A stretch of 9,174 bases of DNA from Streptomyces sp. NRRL WC-3618 (GTDB lineage: Bacteria > Actinomycetota > Actinomycetes > Streptomycetales > Streptomycetaceae): contig NZ_LGDW01000115.1 in the NCBI RefSeq assembly GCF_001280005.1, positions 1 to 9,174 of the forward strand, read 5' to 3'. Under the pieces are notes generated by a model. The model had not been told where the DNA came from. It worked only from the letters and a program-made list of their open reading frames with translations, and searched no databases. This document shows, piece by piece, positions 6,547 to 9,174 of the stretch (position 1 is the stretch's first letter; each line of letters begins with the position of its first letter). Made by a program: the position numbers and the translations under genes.

Positions 6547-6597
6547 CCGCGCAAGGCTACGCGGCACGGCGGGCGCGGGCCGCCCCGCGAAGCCACC

Positions 6598-6611
6598 GGT
6601 TCGGACGAACC
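6598..6611. promoter_or_regulatory. Inverted repeat in divergent intergenic region, possible operator
   Basis: GGTTCG-GA-CGAACC is a perfect 6-bp inverted repeat with a 2-nt centre. It lies 51 bp from the TIGR03089 start and about 63 bp from the amidase start, where a shared regulator could act. The sequence from about 6625 to 6660 beside it is comparatively AT-rich, suggesting the amidase promoter, but I cannot assign -35 and -10 boxes. The repeat is short enough to arise by chance. Confidence 0.3.
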
Positions 6612-6662
6612 CGCCAGACGGATCGTCAGTTCATCGATGGACAGATATGTATGACTATGTCC

Positions 6663-6666
6663 AGGA
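6663..6666 (+). promoter_or_regulatory. Ribosome binding site favouring amidase start 6675
   Basis: AGGA lies 8 nt before ATG 6675. The upstream ATG 6651 has only a GGA (6639-6641) at 9 nt and lies close to the AT-rich part of the presumed promoter. Both starts give a plausible signal peptide. Confidence 0.45.
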
Positions 6667-6674
6667 TCAGGGGC

Positions 6675-7991
6675 ATGCGTGGATACCTGTCTTCCTCCGT
6701 CGGCGTCGTATGCGCGACCGTCCTGGCGCTCCCGTTGACCCTGCCCACCAACCCGGCTTCGGCCCTGGCGAGACCCGCCGAGGCGAGACCGGCGGCCCCC
6801 GCCGCTCCCGCTGTCCCCGGCGCCACCCAGTCGCTCCCGCTCACCCCCCTCCCCGGCGACCGCACCCTCGGTCCGGCCGCCGAACAGGGCCTCTATCGTC
6901 CGGACGTACGGCACTTCTCCCTCGTAGGCGTCATCTGGGACAATCCGGACACCGAGTTGTACGGCCGGGTCGAGGTCCGCACCCGGGCAGCCCGCGACGG
7001 CCGATGGTCCGGCTGGCAGGACGTCGAGACGCACAACCACGAGCACGCGGCCGACCCCGACTCGGCCGAACGCGCCTCGGGCCGGGTCCGTGGCTCCACG
7101 GCACCGCTGTGGGTCGGTGACTCGAACGGCGTGGAGGTACGCGTACGGGCGGAGGGCACAGGGCGCGCCCTGGACGCCGGCGCCCCGCTCCCCTCAGGTC
7201 TGCGCCTCGAACTGGTGGACCCGGGCGCGGCACCCGCGGCACCCGGCCGACAGGGCGCCCGCGCCCTGGATCCGGCGGAGCCGGACCCCTCCACCGAGTC
7301 CCCGGAACCGGAGTCGGAGCAGGAGTCCGAGCCCGGCACGGCGAACGCGGACCTCGCCCAGCGAGGGGTGAAGCGGGTGAAGCCCTTCATCGGCGCCCGC
7401 CCGAAGATCATCACGCGTCGAGGCTGGGGCGCCGACGAGACGCTGCGCGAACGCGGCTTCGTCTACACGAAGACGGTGAAGGCGGCCTTCGTGCACCACA
7501 CGGCCTCGGGCAACAAGTACTGGTGCTCGCAGGTCCCGTCCGTCATCCGGGGCATCTACCGCTACCACGTGCTGAGCAGCGGCTGGCGGGACATCGGCTA
7601 CAACTTCCTCGTCGACCGGTGCGGAAACATCTACGAGGGCCGGGCCGGCGGCATGACGAAGCCCGTGAGGGGCGCACACACGCTCGGCTTCAACACCAAC
7701 AGCATGGGCATCGCCGTCATCGGAACCTTCACGAACTCCAAGCCGTCACAGAACGCGGTGAAGGCGATCGCTCGGCTCACCGCCTGGAAACTCGGTCTGT
7801 ACGGGGTCAATCCGAACGGGAAGACATACCTGACGTCGGGTGGTGGCAATCTCTACCGAAAGGGAAAGAACGTACGACTGAACGTGATCTCCGGCCACCG
7901 GGACGGCTTCGCCACCGAGTGCCCGGGCCGGCTCCTCTACGGGCAGCTCGGCACGGCACGCAAGACGGCGGCCAAATACCAGGGGCGATGA
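6675..7991 (+). CDS. Secreted N-acetylmuramoyl-L-alanine amidase, PGRP/amidase_2 type
   Basis: The enzyme cleaves the bond between N-acetylmuramic acid and L-alanine of the peptidoglycan stem peptide, outside the cell. From ATG 6675 it has 438 residues: a signal peptide (1-32, hydrophobic core then ALA before RPAEA), a beta-rich N-terminal domain (about 80-165; VRTRAARDGRWSGW, TAPLWVG) typical of actinobacterial amidases, an acidic Pro/Glu/Ser linker (about 197-222), and a C-terminal PGRP domain (about 245-430). Zinc ligands are H274 (VHHTAS), H408 (SGHRD) and C416 (ECPG), with catalytic Y309 (IGYNF). Presence of the cysteine ligand indicates an active amidase rather than a recognition-only PGRP. 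Starting at ATG 6651 would add eight residues (MTMSRIRG) and more positive charge to the signal peptide. An 80-bp gap separates it from the nucleotidylyltransferase gene on the same strand, so they may share a transcript. Confidence 0.92.
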   Translation: MRGYLSSSVGVVCATVLALPLTLPTNPASALARPAEARPAAPAAPAVPGATQSLPLTPLPGDRTLGPAAEQGLYRPDVRHFSLVGVIWDNPDTELYGRVEVRTRAARDGRWSGWQDVETHNHEHAADPDSAERASGRVRGSTAPLWVGDSNGVEVRVRAEGTGRALDAGAPLPSGLRLELVDPGAAPAAPGRQGARALDPAEPDPSTESPEPESEQESEPGTANADLAQRGVKRVKPFIGARPKIITRRGWGADETLRERGFVYTKTVKAAFVHHTASGNKYWCSQVPSVIRGIYRYHVLSSGWRDIGYNFLVDRCGNIYEGRAGGMTKPVRGAHTLGFNTNSMGIAVIGTFTNSKPSQNAVKAIARLTAWKLGLYGVNPNGKTYLTSGGGNLYRKGKNVRLNVISGHRDGFATECPGRLLYGQLGTARKTAAKYQGR

Positions 7992-8071
7992 GTTCTCGGG
8001 TCGAACGATCTGCACACACTGGCCGGCCGAACACGATTTCGGTCGGTCCCGGCAGGAAGCAGAGACGACAG

Positions 8072-9154
8072 GTGACAGAAGCGATCCTCCTGGTCGGCGG
8101 CAAGGGCACCCGGCTGCGCCCGCTCACCGTGCACACCCCGAAGCCGATGGTCCCGGCCGCCGGGGTCCCCTTCCTCACCCACCAGTTGGCGAGAGCGAGA
8201 GCGGCGGGGGTGGAGCACATCGTCCTGGCGACCTCCTATCTGGCCGAGGTCTTCGAGCCGTACTTCGGCGACGGCTCGTCGCTCGGCCTCCACCTGGAGT
8301 ACGTCACCGAGGACGAACCCCTCGGCACGGGCGGCGCGATCCGCAACGTGGCCTCCCGACTGCACTCCGGCCCGGACGACCCGGTGCTCATCTTCAACGG
8401 TGACATCCTCACGGGCCTGGACATCAGGGCCCTGGTCCGCACGCACGAGTCGACGTCGGCGGACGTCTCGCTCCACCTGACCCGTGTCACGGACCCGAGG
8501 GCCTACGGCCTGGTCCCGACGGACGACACCGGCCGGGTGACAGCGTTCCTGGAGAAACCGCAGACCCCCGAGGAGATCGTCACCGACCAGATCAACGCGG
8601 GGGCGTACGTCTTCCGCCGCTCGGTCATCGACACGATCCCGGCGGGCCGGCCGGTGTCGGTGGAAAGAGAAACGTTCCCTGAACTCCTGTCCGTCGGCGC
8701 GCACCTCCAGGGTTTGGTCGACTCGACGTACTGGCTGGACCTGGGCACCCCGGCGGCCTTCGTACGAGGCTCGGCGGACCTGGTCCTGGGTCGCGCCCCC
8801 TCCCCGGCCGTCCCCGGCCGCTGCGGCGACCGCCTGGTCCTCCCCTCGGCCCAGGTGGCCCCCGACGCCAAGCTGACCGGCGGCACGGTGGTGGGCGAGG
8901 GCGCGTACGTGGCGGAGGGCGCGCGCGTCTCGGGCAGCACGATCATGGCGGGCGCGGTGGTCGAACCGGGCGCGGTCATCACCGACTCCCTGATCGGTGT
9001 ACGGGCCCGCGTGGGCGAACGCTCGATCCTGACCGGCACGGTCATCGGCGACGGCGCGATCATCGGCGCCGACAACGAACTGAGGGAGGGCGTACGGGTA
9101 TGGTGCGACGCCCGAATCCCCAGCGGAGCCCTCCGCTTCTCCCCGGACAAGTAG
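8072..9154 (+). CDS. manC: Sugar-1-phosphate nucleotidylyltransferase, probable mannose-1-phosphate guanylyltransferase
   Basis: This 360-residue cytoplasmic enzyme makes a nucleotide sugar from a sugar-1-phosphate and NTP, most likely GDP-mannose. The N-terminal nucleotidyltransferase domain has VGGKGTRLRPLT (8-19) with TPKP (22-25), GTGGAIR (85-91), metal-binding D111 in FNGD (108-111), EKP (161-163), NAGAYVF (175-181) and D223 in YWLDLGTP (220-227). A left-handed beta-helix of hexapeptide repeats fills about 260-345. Length and many motifs agree closely with my memory of mycobacterial Rv3264c (named ManB or ManC); S. coelicolor SCO3039 is a remembered ManC homologue. A glucose or heptose nucleotidylyltransferase cannot be excluded from sequence alone. 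GTG 8072 gives the family start (V/M)TEAILLVGG. An in-frame ATG at 7988, overlapping the amidase stop as ATGA, would add 28 residues with atypical codon use and is less likely. The ribosome binding site for 8072 is weak (AGGA 14 nt upstream). Confidence 0.87.
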   Translation: MTEAILLVGGKGTRLRPLTVHTPKPMVPAAGVPFLTHQLARARAAGVEHIVLATSYLAEVFEPYFGDGSSLGLHLEYVTEDEPLGTGGAIRNVASRLHSGPDDPVLIFNGDILTGLDIRALVRTHESTSADVSLHLTRVTDPRAYGLVPTDDTGRVTAFLEKPQTPEEIVTDQINAGAYVFRRSVIDTIPAGRPVSVERETFPELLSVGAHLQGLVDSTYWLDLGTPAAFVRGSADLVLGRAPSPAVPGRCGDRLVLPSAQVAPDAKLTGGTVVGEGAYVAEGARVSGSTIMAGAVVEPGAVITDSLIGVRARVGERSILTGTVIGDGAIIGADNELREGVRVWCDARIPSGALRFSPDK

Positions 9155-9174
9155 GGGAGTCCCCACCCCCCAGC
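9155..9174. other. Right-edge flank
   Basis: Only 20 bp remain after the nucleotidylyltransferase stop. GGGGA (9154-9158) and TCCCC (9160-9164) flank one base, too tight for a stable hairpin. Nothing else can be called. Confidence 0.3.

Noticed and set aside
5557..6654. Plus-strand open frame opposite TIGR03089 and the LCP remnant
   Set aside because: The Pro/Arg/Gly-rich translation has no domain, while the minus strand carries recognisable families.
7523..8071. Extension of the nucleotidylyltransferase frame back through the amidase gene
   Set aside because: The frame is open by chance inside the amidase coding region. Family homology begins at GTG 8072, and the intervening codons have atypical usage.
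1..9174. Mobile element, CRISPR array, tRNA or toxin-antitoxin pair
   Set aside because: No spaced direct-repeat array, transposase or integrase motif, terminal inverted repeats, cloverleaf or paired small genes were seen. Composition and codon use are uniform, and gene content is ordinary envelope biology.

Overview
The window is high-GC (codon third positions almost always G or C) and looks like a chromosomal segment of a Streptomyces or close relative. The gene families (LCP glycopolymer ligases with LytR_C domains, a TIGR03089 protein, a secreted PGRP-type amidase, an actinobacterial mannose-1-phosphate guanylyltransferase), the GTG starts and the hairpin terminators without U-tracts all fit. 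It is a cell-envelope locus, not a mobile or phage region. No transposase, integrase, tRNA, rRNA or CRISPR array was found.

Layout: 1-162 holds no supported gene. A family 2 glycosyltransferase (163-1212, +) converges on LCP protein A (1292-2968, -), with a perfect 15-bp terminator stem between them. An intergenic stretch (2969-3165) with a 17/18-bp hairpin and short GC-rich repeats separates LCP A from LCP protein B (3166-4929, -; possible extension to 5016). Upstream of LCP B lies a remnant of a third LCP gene (about 5152-5706, -): its 5' half is gone and its reading frame is broken twice, with the second break restoring the first. About 80 bp further is the stop of a TIGR03089 gene (5788-6546, -). 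A short divergent intergenic region leads to a secreted N-acetylmuramoyl-L-alanine amidase (6675-7991, +) and a sugar-1-phosphate nucleotidylyltransferase of the ManC type (8072-9154, +).

How they fit together (inference): the nucleotidylyltransferase supplies an activated sugar, probably GDP-mannose. The membrane-associated GT2 enzyme builds a glycan. The LCP enzymes transfer a lipid-linked glycopolymer onto peptidoglycan, and the amidase trims peptidoglycan outside the cell. From memory, the set resembles the Mycobacterium tuberculosis region Rv3264c (ManB/ManC) - Rv3265c (WbbL, a GT2) - Rv3267 (Lcp1) - Rv3268 (TIGR03089), where Lcp1 attaches arabinogalactan to peptidoglycan. This supports reading the locus as a conserved actinobacterial wall-glycopolymer attachment module.

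The most notable point is the decayed third LCP gene beside two intact paralogues. Next are the long hairpin directly before the LCP A ribosome binding site and the ANL-like but apparently non-catalytic TIGR03089 protein. I did not find a convincing wholly new system; most of the window is well-recognised envelope biology.
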